From Cryptomeria japonica (lineage: Eukaryota > Streptophyta > Pinopsida > Cupressales > Cupressaceae): a DNA stretch of 64,000 nucleotides. The stretch covers positions 420,786,257 to 420,850,256 of the forward strand of contig NC_081415.1 in NCBI RefSeq assembly GCF_030272615.1, given 5' to 3'. The notes beneath the pieces are model-generated. The model saw nothing but the letters and a program-made list of their open reading frames with translations, was not told the origin of the DNA and searched no databases. The position numbers and the translations under genes are program-made. Positions 23,246 to 35,700 of the stretch are shown here, one piece after another (position 1 is the stretch's first letter; every line of letters starts with the position of its first letter).

Positions 23246-23350
23246 TATGGGTGACCTCTCTTGGTAGTGTTTAGGAAGAGTGTCAAGTCTCCCATCCTTA
23301 GGTGCCTCAAAAAGGTTTTCACCCGCAAATGTGTCCTTTATTTTTACTTT

Positions 23351-24301
23351 TTAATCATCTAATACTGCCATTGACTGGTTTTTAGTATTAGACCCTTTGT
23401 TTCTTTCATTTTTGTGATTGAGAGGCTTGGCACTCCCCTGATTGTAGATATCATTATTTTGTTCACTGGTAGAGCACATTTCTGAATTGGTTGTACATAG
23501 ATAATGGACAATGGAATCATCATCTGGGGAAATGGGTATATCATGGTGTTCAGGTTCTTCCCAGTCTATCAAATCAGGAAATACGAGCGATAGAGTCATT
23601 TGGTGGGTCGAGATCGACTGCGGTAAGTGTCATGATAGAGGTAGCATTATAGTTGTTTGGGATGTTGGTTAGGTTAATGATATTGTCAAGGTCTTTGATG
23701 GTATCATCTTTGATGTATACTTGTTTGTATTGTTGCTACTTGTTCTCTTTAGCCTCGTAGATATGTCATGGTTCGAATTCAAGTGATCGAGACTCTGCAC
23801 CTTGTCCCTCCTAAGAAGGGGGTCTGTGTGAATGGATAGTACCTTCCTTGATATCCTCAGTAATATCTGAACAACTACCCCATTCATAGTCATTAGAATC
23901 AGGTTTAGAAGTATTGTCCCAGAGTCTCTCACTATTGCTAACAAGTACATGGTAGGGTGAGAAAAGATCTTTGATAATTGATACTAGTCTTGTAGTTTTT
24001 TCTGATTTAGAATCAAAGCCTGTGTGTACCCTTTTCATTTGTTCATACAATGTTTCTCCTCAGGGAGTAGTGATTTCTTCAGGTGGTGACTCTGCCTTGG
24101 TTTGAATAGGTTCTTGCACATGATGCACTTTCTTATAAGATGCTTCTTCCCTTTGAATGGCCAATTCCTCTCGTCTTTTCTCTATTTCTTGGTGTTCTTT
24201 CTCTTTCCTTGTTGTTTCAGCTGCTTGGTGTAGCACATCTTGGCATATGATTTTTCATTGTATTTCTTTCTTTCTTTCCACTAAGGTTTCTGATACTTAT
24301 T
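23351..24301 (-). other. Unassigned protease-RT linker of the Tat element
   Basis: Short minus-strand open pieces (23351-23599, 23669-23950, 23811-24050) in changing frames, with no motif I recognise. They are Ser/Asp/His-rich and probably the decayed spacer between the G-patch module and RT. The long spacer is a known feature of Tat-type elements. Confidence 0.4.
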
Positions 24302-24487
24302 TTATTTTTGCCTAGGTGGTATACTGTGCCCATATCCCAGTCTTGTTTTGTCTCGTGAAAATTGTGAAGGAGGTTCTTGTGGTTCTGTAATGCCTTCCTG
24401 ACACTTTCCTATACGTCCTTCGCCGTTGTATCCCATCCTTTGCATGATTCGGAATCCTTTTCCATATTGGTGTGTTGGTATGGCCAC
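24302..24487 (-). pseudogene. G-patch module in the Tat polyprotein
   Basis: The frame gives YGKGFRIMQRMGYNGEGRIG, then KCQEGITEPQEPP, then KTRLGYGHS. The pattern of an aromatic/Gly start, hh-x-MG(Y), GxGxG and a closing LGYG matches the G-patch consensus, a short RNA-interacting module. It sits after the protease and before RT, comparable to the G-patch at the protease C-terminus of betaretroviruses. It could instead be a chance Gly-rich linker, but the repeated Gly pattern is strong. Confidence 0.75.
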
Positions 24488-24550
24488 CTCTAGAGTAGCA
24501 GCTCTGACCTCTTACTCATCCTTATATAGCCAACTAAGGATGTCTTTCTC

Positions 24551-24844
24551 TTATGATTCATTTGCTAGTGTGCCCAATTGGATAAATTTGCCATCAAACT
24601 TGGTGATGGTTTGTGTTGCTTGATGTGTTGATGTCGAAGGTTGTCCATAATATTTTGGCAATGTTGGCAATTTTGATAGACACATGGATTCAAAATAGTA
24701 TTCCCCCATGCCTTGATCTTTTATTTTCATCTTTTGTTTGAAGTCTATGGATAAAGACTTGAGCTTTTCTTGATGATGATTGAATATTGAGGAAGCTTGA
24801 GCCTCCCTGTTGTATGGAACTAGACAGACTTGAGCTGCCCCCAT
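24551..24844 (-). pseudogene. Tat polyprotein segment between protease and G-patch
   Basis: A 97-codon open stretch with HHQEKLKSLSIDFKQKMKIK, EYYFESMCLSKLPTLPKYYG and THQATQTITKFDGKFIQLG. I recognise no domain. It is in the same polyprotein order as the flanking modules and ends about 60 bases before the G-patch frame. Confidence 0.5.
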
Positions 24845-25126
24845 AGCATTGCAATGCTGAAAAGGGTTATTATCGACAGATATGCAAATTTCCTATCCAT
24901 TATATGGGAACTTGATACACTAATGGTATGTCGAAGGTACTGCTTGCATTTCATGTATCCAAGGATGACCCAATAGAATATTGTATGTTAATTCTATGTC
25001 TAAGACTTGGCACATAGTGTCCTTTTGTATTGGTCCTACCTGAATAGGTAGTATCACTATTCCTTTGGATGACCTTTCTTCATCATCATAGGCCTTGATG
25101 GTGATCTTCTTGTTTGGCTCAATAGA

Positions 25127-25327
25127 CTACTCAGAGAAGCCCAATGCATGGATAAGCTTTAAAGTACAGATATTGAGACCAGCTCCTCCATTTATTAACA
25201 CTCTCTTAACTTGATGTTTATAGACAAAGACTTCAATGTGCAGAGGAGTGTTATGGGGATGATTTAAGGAGACATCATCATGTTCAGAAAATGTAAGGTT
25301 ATGAGGCCCTGTCATATGAGCCACCAT
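25127..25327 (-). pseudogene. Tat element aspartic protease, active site altered
   Basis: MVAHMTGPHNLTFSEHDDVS, then PLHIEVFVYKHQVKRVLI, NGGAGLNICTLKLIHALGF. By layout this is the retropepsin-like domain that in Tat elements carries a D-x-G active site followed by a small-residue/Leu-Asn stretch. Here the expected Asp position reads Asn (INGGAGLN), which would abolish catalysis. The downstream region to about 24950 is decayed. Confidence 0.75.
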
Positions 25328-25554
25328 GGATTGGAATCTATCAATGTCCAGATATTTAGGAAAGTTTGTTTCAACAAGTGCTTGCTCTAAGATGTCCTTA
25401 TGTTTTGGTGAGAGTTTGATTAACTCGAGTATGGATATTTGAGCGAAATTTCTTCATAGTTGATCAACCAAATTATATTGAGTCTTGGAGATAGTGGTGG
25501 ATGTTGATGTATTCCCTTTCAAGACGTATTTTTGAGCTCTGGTTGTCACATTGA

Positions 25555-27440
25555 TTAACGCATGATCTTTTTGTCTTTGATTTTTATGGCATTTATTTGG
25601 TTGTCAGTTGTCGATATGTGATTGATGGTGTTATTGTATGGGTGATTTATACGAGATCCTCCGGTATCGTTTAATGATGAGGCTCCTCCTTTGTTGTAAT
25701 TTGGAAAAGGATTTTTAAAAGCATCATGGTCACCATTTGTTTTGAAACCAGCAACTGTCAATTCACCTCTATCGATCATGTCTTGAACAATGTTCTTAAG
25801 CCTCATGCAATCATTTGTGTGATGTCCTTTGTTTCGATAAAAATCACAAAAATGCGAGTCATTCCACCAAGGTGGTTTGACTTGGGGTTCAAAGTTGTTT
25901 ATGGTTGGCAATGTGATAATTTTGTTCACCAGGAGTTCTCAAAATGTTGATTCGTTTGCCCCAATGGTGTGTAGATGCATCTATTCGAGAAAGTGTTGGT
26001 GTTGCCTCTCTAGTTTGTAGTATTCCCTCGGTTAGTGGTGTTGTTTTGGTTATTGTTGTTGCCTTGGTTATTGTTGTTGGTGTTTGAAATTAAATGTCCT
26101 CGATTGGTATTTTGTGAATAAGTGTTAGTGCCTTGATTAACACCTTTTTTGTTTTTGTTAGATAGTGGGTTACCTGATAAAGCCAAAACTGGTTGCTTGG
26201 ACTTCACATCATTAGCATCAACTACCCCATCGTTAACAACATTTTTGTTTCTTGTCCAAAATCTGGATTTGTCTAAAGTGTTTTTGTTGTTTTGATTATT
26301 AAAGGGGTGAGTACTTGATGAGCTAGATCCTTCCTTAAAGAACTTCAATGTTCCTTTCTTGATGCAGGCTTCCTCCACTTGGATTCCATTTTCTATCAAT
26401 TTGGCAAAAGATGGTATGCATTGTAGTTTGAGTTGATAACTCATCTCACTATTTAGATTATCAATAAAGATCTCCATCTTTTCCTTTTTAGGCACGTCTC
26501 GAGGATATCTTGAAACCATGTGTCTCCAATGCTAAAGAAACACCATGAATGTCTCATTGTTCTTTTGTTTGGTGTTACACACATCAAACATGGTGATTGC
26601 ATGTTGAATATTGTAGGAGTATTGTGTGATAATAAAATTTACCAACTCATCAAATGATCCGATGGGAGCTGTGAGTTTAGATAGCCACTCCATTGTTTTC
26701 CCTCCCAAAGTTCTTGGGAATAGTCTCATCAAGTAAGTGTTATCGTGAGCAAACTCTAGGGTTATGGTAAAAAATTCCCGAACGTGATCACAGGGATCAC
26801 TTTTACCATTGTACCTATCATACTTTGGTATATCTGAATTTGGGGGAAAAGGTACTATGTTCAATCTCCTGTCAAAAGCATAAGGACAGATCTTGTCCAA
26901 GGAGTATCGCACCGTGGTTCCTTGTTGCATGTTCTGCATTTGCCTTTACAGCATTTGGATTTGTTGTGTAAGAACGACTATGGGCGCATTTGTATGTCAA
27001 GGGAGGACTTCCTCCCTTTCATTAAGATTGTCCCGATTTCAAACATGGTTGTGTTCAGAGGTGTTATTTTGTTCATGTATGATTTCCAAGTCATGTGTTT
27101 CTTCTTCTCTTTGATGGTCTTGATAGGCATAATTTCTAGACCTTGTTCTAAAAATTATTTCATCTACATTCCTCAAGTTTTCGATATCAAAATCTTCAAG
27201 TTGTCTAACTCCTTTTCTAGTTAGCATGAGTATATATTTTCCCTTGTTTGTGTCAATAAGTCTTTCCATGAGCCTTCAGAATGATGGGTTTTCTTGACAC
27301 TCTTGGAGAAGTTCCTCAGTGATCTATATATCTCCCATATTAGCATACTCATCAAAAGGGTTGGATAATCTACGACCCATACTTGATTTTGGTTGTGATT
27401 CTCTTTGTTTGTTTCTTTGAGATCGAGTGACAGTGGGCAT
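25555..27440 (-). pseudogene. Tat element gag
   Basis: Starts at the ATG at 27440 (MPTVTRSQRNKQRES, then GRRLSNPFDEYANMGDI). After stops it gives MERLIDTNKGKYILML. The gag core (26532-26939) holds FPPNSDIPKYDRYNGKSDP, HVREFFTITLEFAHD, YLMRLFPRTLGGKTMEWLSK and FDELVNFIITQYSYN. From 26519 come a predicted helical part and Asn/Gln-rich repeats (NNNNQGNNNNQNN). A knuckle near 25840 reads CDFYRNKGHHTNDC, where the second Cys is Tyr. At least three stops interrupt it. Confidence 0.85.
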
Positions 27441-27509
27441 TTAGTAAATTTCTACCGTGATGAATTTTTCATCCTCTATGGGAGTCCTAGGTGGTGTTGG
27501 TGGTTCAGG

Positions 27510-27986
27510 TCAAACTTCGTTATAGGTGATACATAATTGTGGGAATAAAGCACGGTTGATCCTTCCTCCATGATTTAAGTGTTGGTTGAATGTCACTTTC
27601 TGAATATAAGCTCTACTTCTCAAAGGTTCTTTGTCAAATTCATTTGTTTTGCCTTGGATATACAATCGCATGTGCCGCAAGAATGCGCAATGTGATGCAA
27701 AGAGTTGGCGATTGATGTAGAGAAACTTATTCCTTTTTGCAAGTGCCTTAGAACTAGGTTGTCTCTTTTTCAACTTAGTTTTGTGATGAAGACTTGTTCT
27801 TCTCAAAATATGAGGAGTGGTCATACACGAATGATCAATGGTTGTCGTTGATGTAGGATTTGGATACTTTGTTTGAATACTCAAGCTTACTTTATCAAGT
27901 AGAGGTTTAGTTAGATTTGCCTCCATGACAAAGTGTGTCAAATGATATGGATAAAAGTTTCCCGATATAGAAACTTGATTTGACAA
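27510..27986 (-). pseudogene. ORF upstream of Tat gag (ORF1-like)
   Basis: A 158-codon open frame in the element sense, ahead of gag. It is basic (many K, R, H), with LHHKTKLKKRQPSSKALAKR and FASHCAFLRHMRLYIQ; no domain is recognised. Ogre/Tat elements are known to carry an extra ORF before gag, so this is a candidate remnant of it. It could also be a chance frame in the leader. Confidence 0.45.
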
Positions 27987-28515
27987 CTTAAGGATTAAAC
28001 TAGATATGTTGTTTTTCTTAGAATCTGTTAGATGGTGGAACTTTGATCAATGTTATGAGACTGCCTGATTTTGTTGGATGAAGTCTTATCTCAAGCTAGT
28101 TTAAGATTTGAAAAATTTTGTTCGAAGGATGCTTGTTGATATTGGAATTGTTTTCTCTGATAATTTGATTTGAGTTTTGACTACTGAGTTTGATAAAAGA
28201 CCAAAAAGGGTATTCAAGACTATGGATGAAAATTTTCTTAAAGGTCTGATTAGATCTCTATTTTTCTGGGTTTTTTAATATGCGCTAAGACAGAGACTGG
28301 ATGCACTAATGAATGTTCCAGATGCGCCACAGAAAGTTCTCTATGCACTAAGTTGCCTTTCCTACGCGCTGACTCATATCGTTTGAAATTGACTTGGTTG
28401 GAAGAGTCACGCGCTAATATGTCCTTGATACGTGCTACTATTTAAGCTAAAAGCACTAAGATATGCGTCCTATGCGCTAAGCTGATGTTTAAATGCACTA
28501 GACTGGTACCGAAAA

Positions 28516-31110
28516 TGGTGCAGGAGCACCTGAGCACCTGAATGCTCAAATCCTAGCAGGTATAGCATTTTATTACAAATTAAGCATGTGTGTTTATTTT
28601 ATGCTTCTAGTAGGTTTAATAGGTTTTTTTTGTGGTGTAATAAGGTTTGGAACTCATTTTGTTTAAGAGTTTCCAAGATTTTTGGTTTTTGCTCAGTAGG
28701 CCAAAAATTGTCAATTTTGGGTCCAAATGAGCATTTTTGAATTTTTGATGTTGTAAAGCCTTGAAAGGCATTGGAGAATGTTTATTTAGTGTTTCTAAAT
28801 TATGTTGAGTCATTTGTTTGAGTGCCAAGTCATCGGAAGTCAAAATGCAATTTTTGAGCAACAAAATGTTGTCAAAAAGTTGTCAAAAGTTGTCAAAAAG
28901 TGCAAAAAAGTGACTTTTGGTGGTTTTGGTTAGTTCCAGCCTGTACCTATCTATAAAAAGGCTTCAATAAGTTGGCACATGTATAAAAACCATGTTCTCA
29001 TCATTGTGTACAATTCATGTTGGAAAAATAAGAGAAATACTTGTTTGTGCTTGTATTTTGTGAGTTTTCACTAGTTTTCTGCACTTTTGAGAGTACAGTC
29101 CGTACCATGGCTCCATGAGTCCATACTTCTCTTGTTTTTGATTGATGTGATCTCCTTTTATGTTTTAGTATTGATTGGAACAAGTTTTATTTGAAGTGTT
29201 CTTGAGAAAAGCATTATTTTGTGGTTCCAATGGAAGATCATTCATGGTCCAACTAATTGCTTCAAAGTCTATTCATCCATGGCTTTGAGGAAATCTGTTG
29301 GACCCTCTATACATACTGTATTATACATTTATTTTCCTTCTCTAACTATGCACAGGTGTTTGTAAACCCAAGGCAAGTATGTGGAGTGAGTAGCTTGGCT
29401 TGGGTATCCTTAGATGTGTTTGAATGGTACTTTGTTGTTCATAGCACTGTACTTGATATGTTGAAGAAGAATTAAGTTGGCAAGAGTCTTAATTGTATTT
29501 GACCATCCTTGTCTCTCTCATGACTTGGTTGGATGCAAGAAGCAAAGGTGTAAACAGACTGCAAAACAATGAGTCATTGTTTCATGGTTAAAACCTCATT
29601 GCCAACATCTCTAAATGGATAGTATGGAATGATGTATTCCCCTTTCATGCATCATGGAATGTATTTATAGATGTTTTCAATGCTAAGAAAACAAGAAGCA
29701 TAATCTGATTGTAAAGGACCTAAATAAGGATCCTAGAACAGTTGTATTTTCTGTCACAGACTTGTAATGTTGTCTTACTTTGTGGCATCTTTTAAGTGCT
29801 CAATCTTACAAGATTTTTGAAGAGACCATATGCATTGTATTACCTTATCATTAACACCTCTTGCAAGCCAGAGACAGAGTGAAGGAGTAATAAAAACCAA
29901 AAAAGATAGTTGTATCAGTTTAATGCAGTCAAAGTGCAGTGTAGGCGGGTTGAATGAGTAACAGTCATCAAAATTCCTTTCCTATTTGCTTTGCAGGATG
30001 TTCTAACTTTTGTCAAATCATGATTGCATCTATATCTGATATACCTTCATTGTATTTGGTTTATTAAGGTGGAAAATGTATGCAAAACCTTAAATACATT
30101 GATGTCCCAGTCATCTAGACTGTTATTTCTGTGTAAAGCAGCAATATGGCATTTATTTGACAAAATGATAATATTAGAAGATGAGGTTTAAACCCTTGGA
30201 AGTGTTTGGTATATGTTGGAGCAAGGTTTGAAGCATTTAAATTGGTCTACTATCATGAGGAAGACTTGTAAATTGCAAACCCTCACTAGAAACCTCAAAA
30301 ACCCTTGAAAAGTGCACATTTTGTGGGACAGTCCTCAAACAGTCCGTACAGTACTTGCCATAGAAAAAATCCTTGATTTTTCATCATCAAATGACCACAT
30401 CTCCAAGGGTTTGTCATGAAGTTTAGCAAGTTGAGCAGGGTGAACAAATTTCATTAAAAACTAGGGCTAATTCTAGTAGCCTTTTTGGAGCAATTTTGAC
30501 AATTTCATGAAATCGGTAAGGAAGGAGGAGTAAGTGATGGTTTCAAATCATCAAAACTGATAAGTTAAGCCCTGAGACACCCTACTACTATATCCATAGC
30601 ATTGCATTGAATCATTTGATCAAGATGACCATTTGAACCTAGAAAGTTGTTTTGAGTAACCCAACGTTCTTTGCATCCAATTTAGAAATTTTCATTCTTC
30701 AAAGGTGAAGGACAGTCATCATACTTTGCAGACCTGTCCAGATGCTCAATCAATAGATTAATACGATTGAAATCCTTAAAGGTGCAATTAAGGTTAGGTA
30801 AACCTTGGTTCTCCAGCAATTGCCCATTCCTGGAAGAGAGGAGATTATTCAACCAATTGGACAACCAAACTTGTTCATTTTCGGTGACACTCAAGAGGAC
30901 CTCATTTCAGACTTGAATGCCTTAGCATGGAAGGTAAGGAGGAATGATGTCCAATACAATAGGGTGCAAGCAGTGTTGAATAGAGAGGAGGAGATAGGAG
31001 AAAGGTTTAGAAGAATCCCATTTGTGCCTAGGGATTGAGTTGGGAAGTACATTGAGAACAAAAGCCCACCAACCTCAAAGAAGACCAACTTCTATTCTAC
31101 CTCCCCATCA
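28516..31110 (+). mobile_element. Solo LTR (2595 bp) inserted in the Tat leader
   Basis: Starts TGGTGCAGGAGCACC and ends CTCCCCATCA. GAAAA flanks both sides (28511-28515 and 31111-31115), a perfect 5 bp target duplication. No gag or pol similarity is seen inside, so it looks like a solo LTR. Its termini are close to those of the chromovirus LTR (TGGTGCAGGAGCACC...CTCCCTATCA), and both have TTGTCAA repeats upstream of the TATA box, so they are related families. A plus-strand frame at 30805-31038 is unrecognised. Confidence 0.88.
28950..28961 (+). promoter_or_regulatory. TATA box of the solo LTR
   Basis: TCTATAAAAAGG, about 435 bases into the LTR and preceded by several GTTGTCAAAA repeats. Position and sequence fit a core promoter. 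Confidence 0.6.
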
Positions 31111-31115
31111 GAAAA

Positions 31116-32700
31116 GAACCACTGAAAGTTTTACCAGTGTGATACCGGTTATGCGCTAATTTGGCTGCTTAAAGCGCTATGTTTTGGTTGAAATTCGCTA
31201 TATAATGAATGACACGCACTAGGAAGTTGCTCCTACGCGCTAATTTGTCTTGATTTCTTTGTTGTTGTTTTTGTGTATTTTTAACTTGTGTTTTGGATGG
31301 ACGGTTTTCTGAAAAATAAATTGCAAACATAGCATGAAAGAGAACAAATTTTGCCTATGATAGACAATTAATGTATGTTATGTGAGGATGTGTTCAAATC
31401 CCCGATGTTTTCACTAGATTAGATAACAAGTAATACATATCAGAAAGACTCTTTATTCAAGGGTCATTAACAACATCATAGCCCACTAGTCTCGATACTC
31501 TGTCAGCTCAAACAACTGTGTCACCCCCTAGAGGGTGCTCATTTTTTTGCCTTTTGCCAGAAATTAACTGAAAGTGAATTGCTTCACAATTGAGTAGTTA
31601 TCTTGGGAGATATATGGTGAGCGATCTTGGGGGCGGATTCTTCCCCACCCTTGCACTATGATGTTGAAAATATTTGGATACTGACTAGCTCAAAGTTTCT
31701 AATGCTAAGGTTTGTAATTAGGCTTTTGTTCGGTCTTCAATGATAAACTCCCTCGGGAGGCTTCCCAATCTTTAAAACAAAGGCTTTACGTATCTTAAAG
31801 ATACTGAGGGAAGGCTAATTGTTGAGCAAAACTGTTGAAGGGGACTTTCGTCAACCTCCACATTTGATTATAGTGGGTTGGAACACTTGGCGATAAAGTC
31901 ATTTCCCACTTGGGTCGTTCCCCTCTCACCGGCCATTAATGGTGCTCTAAGAGCAATCCGGGAGGGCAAGCCTATTAAAGGTTTTAAATGCTTGAAGTAA
32001 AGAAAGCATAAGAGTGGTTTGGCTTTTTGGTCACCCAATTAAGGGGAGAGCATATACCTTCCACTTTCGAGACAAAGCAAACAATATTCTTTTTATCCTT
32101 CAAGACAATGATTTTCTAACAACAATCATGGTGTTATTTTTAACCTTTCATAGCAAAGTGTGTATATCCAAAACTCTTGAAAAATAAACCTGGTCAACAA
32201 AGTAAATTGTGATGTTGGTCAACAAACAGAAAATTGAGAAATCAATCCTTAATGAAAAACTCTTTTGCTTTTCTTAAAAATAATAAAAGTGAGATTCCTT
32301 TTATCCTTTGCAAAAATGAAAGTGAGTTTGTTTGAAGCACCAAAGGAAAATGAAGTTCTTTTTAAGCAACACCAAAGGAAATGGGATTCTTTTTAACCTT
32401 TGCAAAACTTTGAAAGTTTGTTTGTAGTTCTTTTTAATCCTTTGCAAAATGAAATGAGTTTGTTGTTCTTTTTAACTAAAAGGAAAATCAACTATTTTTA
32501 AAACTAACTTGAAAAAGTTAGAAACAAAAATAATTAAATGCCTAAAATAAAAACTTCTCCAATCTGCAAACAAAGATTAGTAACCTGCAACAAAAATAAC
32601 AGTCAGTGAAAATTTAAATCTGAGGTGAGCCTATACAAGCCTAACTTTTTATTTCGGTTACAAATTATGTTTTTGCTTCTGCTAGAATCACGCGTTGGAC
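31116..32700 (-). other. Tat element untranslated leader
   Basis: No reading frame of note. The right part (32240-32480) is rich in repeated phrases such as TTCTTTTTAACCTTTGCAAA and AAGTGAGTTTGTTTG. No TGG-type primer site could be found next to 32711, so the LTR/leader junction may be deleted. Confidence 0.5.
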
Positions 32701-32710
32701 TTTGCATAGA

Positions 32711-35700
32711 TGCATCCTAAAATGTGGTAGGTTCAAATTGTTCTTGTTGGTTAATATATTTGTTCTTATGTAATCTGTATAAAAACTTTAACTCTATTTG
32801 CCCTATAAAAATGATCCCAACCAACACTTGGATAAGTTGTATAGCTTCTAAATTCCCTTTGAATTTTATAGGTACAACTCCCTCGTAAGATTAATTATAA
32901 TTTTAAAATAATAAAATCAATAGTATTCTTTTAAACAAAAAGCAAGAAAACAAGAAAAAAATTAAACATTTATTTGAATTGAAACGATGGATAGGTATAA
33001 CTTCTCCGAGATGATATTTCAAAACACTGACCAATAGATCAACTTGAAAATGAAAATTGGCTTAATGAGATTTACCAAATTCAAGAGAAACTCAAATATC
33101 TAGACATAAATACCATGCTCACACAAAGGAATGATAATGTAAAATCAATCTCAACACACAAACCACAATTAATTTTTACTCTAAATATATTAAATTCGCA
33201 AGCACACAGACTTGTAAATCCCACAAAATTTGGCAAAATTTTTATTAACATGTATTCCTTGTTGAGTATAAAAAAAAAAATCAAACCTTCATAAAGTCTT
33301 TGGTTACATTTTTAAAAAAATTCCACGTAACCAAATAATTAAATGTTTTAAAGAGTCTTTTCAAATATATTAAAAGTAGACTTAACATTACATTATATTA
33401 AAAAGACTTTAAATAATTACATTAAGCATATAGAATTATTGTTGGTGTCACACATTTGTTGAATCCTCATTGTTTCTCTCTTCCTACATTGACTAAGCAA
33501 CAGTAGAATAAATCATGTCTATTTTTTTTATATTCTTTGTGTAGAAAGATTGTTCATCTAACAATTCTTCAATTATCTTCTCAAAACCATTTTGCAATGA
33601 CTCCATCATTTCATCTTTTTTCTTGTCTTTCTTCCTTAGGTGAACACCTATGCTTAATAGAGCCTTTTGAATATCGATTTTGAGTTTGTTACATTTATTT
33701 AACAATTGTTTATTGTTATATTTGATAAATTAAATATGGGAAGTAACAATAGAAATGACAATTCATACAGGATATAGGAGTAAATTATATCTTTATTCGC
33801 ACATAAAATTATTGTAGAGAAGAAGACCAAAGATGGTTGTCCAAGGATTATAGTTCATCACAGTATACTATGCTGCCCTCCTTAACGTACACAATATATT
33901 TAGAAGACCGGATGGTTTCCAAGAGGAACACAATCGTCAACTAACTAACGCTTATAATTACTTGAGAGTGACAAACCACTTAATACGAACAATTAATATA
34001 TTTAACCAATATTATCAAGCATAACAACAGACATTGTATGCTAACTACACCATCCCCCCCAAAAGAAAAAGTCATCTTCCAGACAACAAGTAAACGTCAA
34101 CTAATATTTAGGAAAACTTAATGACAAGAGTGCAGACAATGATTTGTACTTGAAAACCCCAACTTGTAATGTACTTGACAAATCAAATGGGGTTTTGAAT
34201 GAAACACCCCCAATGAGTCTAAGGGGTAGTACCCCTTGCGAGAGACTGGGAGCAATACCCCCAAAAGGGTCAAGGGGTCAAGGAACTCCATGGCACACAT
34301 CATTTTTTTTTTACTTTTTAAGATGTCAAAAGCAGTGTTGATGAAGCCAAAAAATAGCAATTTCATGTCAAAATTTTGATCACATCATGCTCTCTACTTC
34401 AGAAAATATGCTTGTATTAAAACTTGTCATACAAAGATTGCATAATATTGTTGTACCAGCCCTACCAAACTGTGGTTGTCGTACATACTAAATGAGAATC
34501 ATTGTGGTGCAAATGAGACAATGTATGGAGTGTTCTTGAAGACATCGTACGGTATGTCATGAACTAGGTGCCCATACATTGTCAAACCATGAACCAAGAA
34601 TATGTACTTGTACAGTGTGGTGGAGCTTTTTTGTGATCCATATCTGTACACTATATATGAGCCTACAAATATGTAGAGTATGAAACTTTGCTTGTGTATT
34701 GAGTCATAAAATGAAGTGTAGCTAATGTACGTGGTAAAAGAACCAACATACATGAGTAGCAACCATGTGTTGTATAGGAAGCATGGAGGACTTATATAAG
34801 ATGAGAAACTTAATATTTCCTATGGTCTGAAATGTAGACCGTATGTGATCACTACAATGTTACCGTATAGTGCAAAATGTGAAATGACACTTCCATGCCT
34901 AGGGTGTAATATAGTGTTGTGCAGAAGCCATACAGACTTTAGAAGTTGTTCTATGATTTGGAAAGTACTTCTTACACTAAGTGATCAACACAAAACGCCT
35001 TACAATATGTAGTGAAAACCATCTTCACAACTGTGAAATGTGTATGAGATAAGATATCCCAGGTTGTACTATAGAGATTGGAGGTTGTATGGAAAGAACA
35101 AGAGGCTCCCTTAACAATGATACTACCATACGAGGAAGAACTTGTTGTAAACATTGTGCATTATTTTTCTCTCTCTAGCTCCCTTTTAAATTTTGATAAT
35201 TTTCTCGAACACCATTATTTTTTGTTTTCTATTTTCCTTCCCTCCTAATTCCCTCTTCCATTTCCTGTGAATTTCTAGTGAAGTTGATTTCCCTTGACAA
35301 TTATTACATATTCTACTCTTCGTACTATCAGATGTATCATTCATAACTTTACATTCTTTCATCAATTTCTCTTCACCAAGAGTTGTAACGTCAACAAAAT
35401 TACATATTGACATAATTACCTCATATTCCTCCATTTTCTAATGAAATAATCCATTCCTAGAACTCGTTTCATCTTCGGAACAATCTTCCATCTCAAGCAC
35501 CCCTTCATCATTTGGTTCCATGCCTTTATTGTTGGGAGTCTCATGTATGCAATGGATTTGTACAAGACCTGACATTTCTCATGCAATCGGAGTGGTTAGT
35601 AGGTACATAAACAATCAGGGTAAAAACATTAGCAAGCTATATAATGGATTTGAAATACTTCAAGTGCACTTCCAATCATGTTTTGAGATTTAGATGAAAA

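Larger units (their letters stand above)
28279..31245 (-). repeat. TTAGCGCATA motif array in the Tat leader (split by a solo LTR)
   Basis: On the plus strand about 13 copies of TATGCGCTAA, CACGCGCTAAT or ATGCACTAA occur at 28279-28500 and resume at 31149-31245 beyond the inserted solo LTR, spaced 15-60 bp. In element sense they read TTAGCGCATA and lie upstream of gag. They match the plus-strand array at 7391-7661 upstream of the antisense ORF. Confidence 0.75.

Noticed and set aside
32690..32710. Primer binding site next to the right Tat LTR
   Set aside because: The minus-strand sequence TCTATGCAAAGTCCAACGCG does not begin TGG and matches no tRNA 3' end I know.
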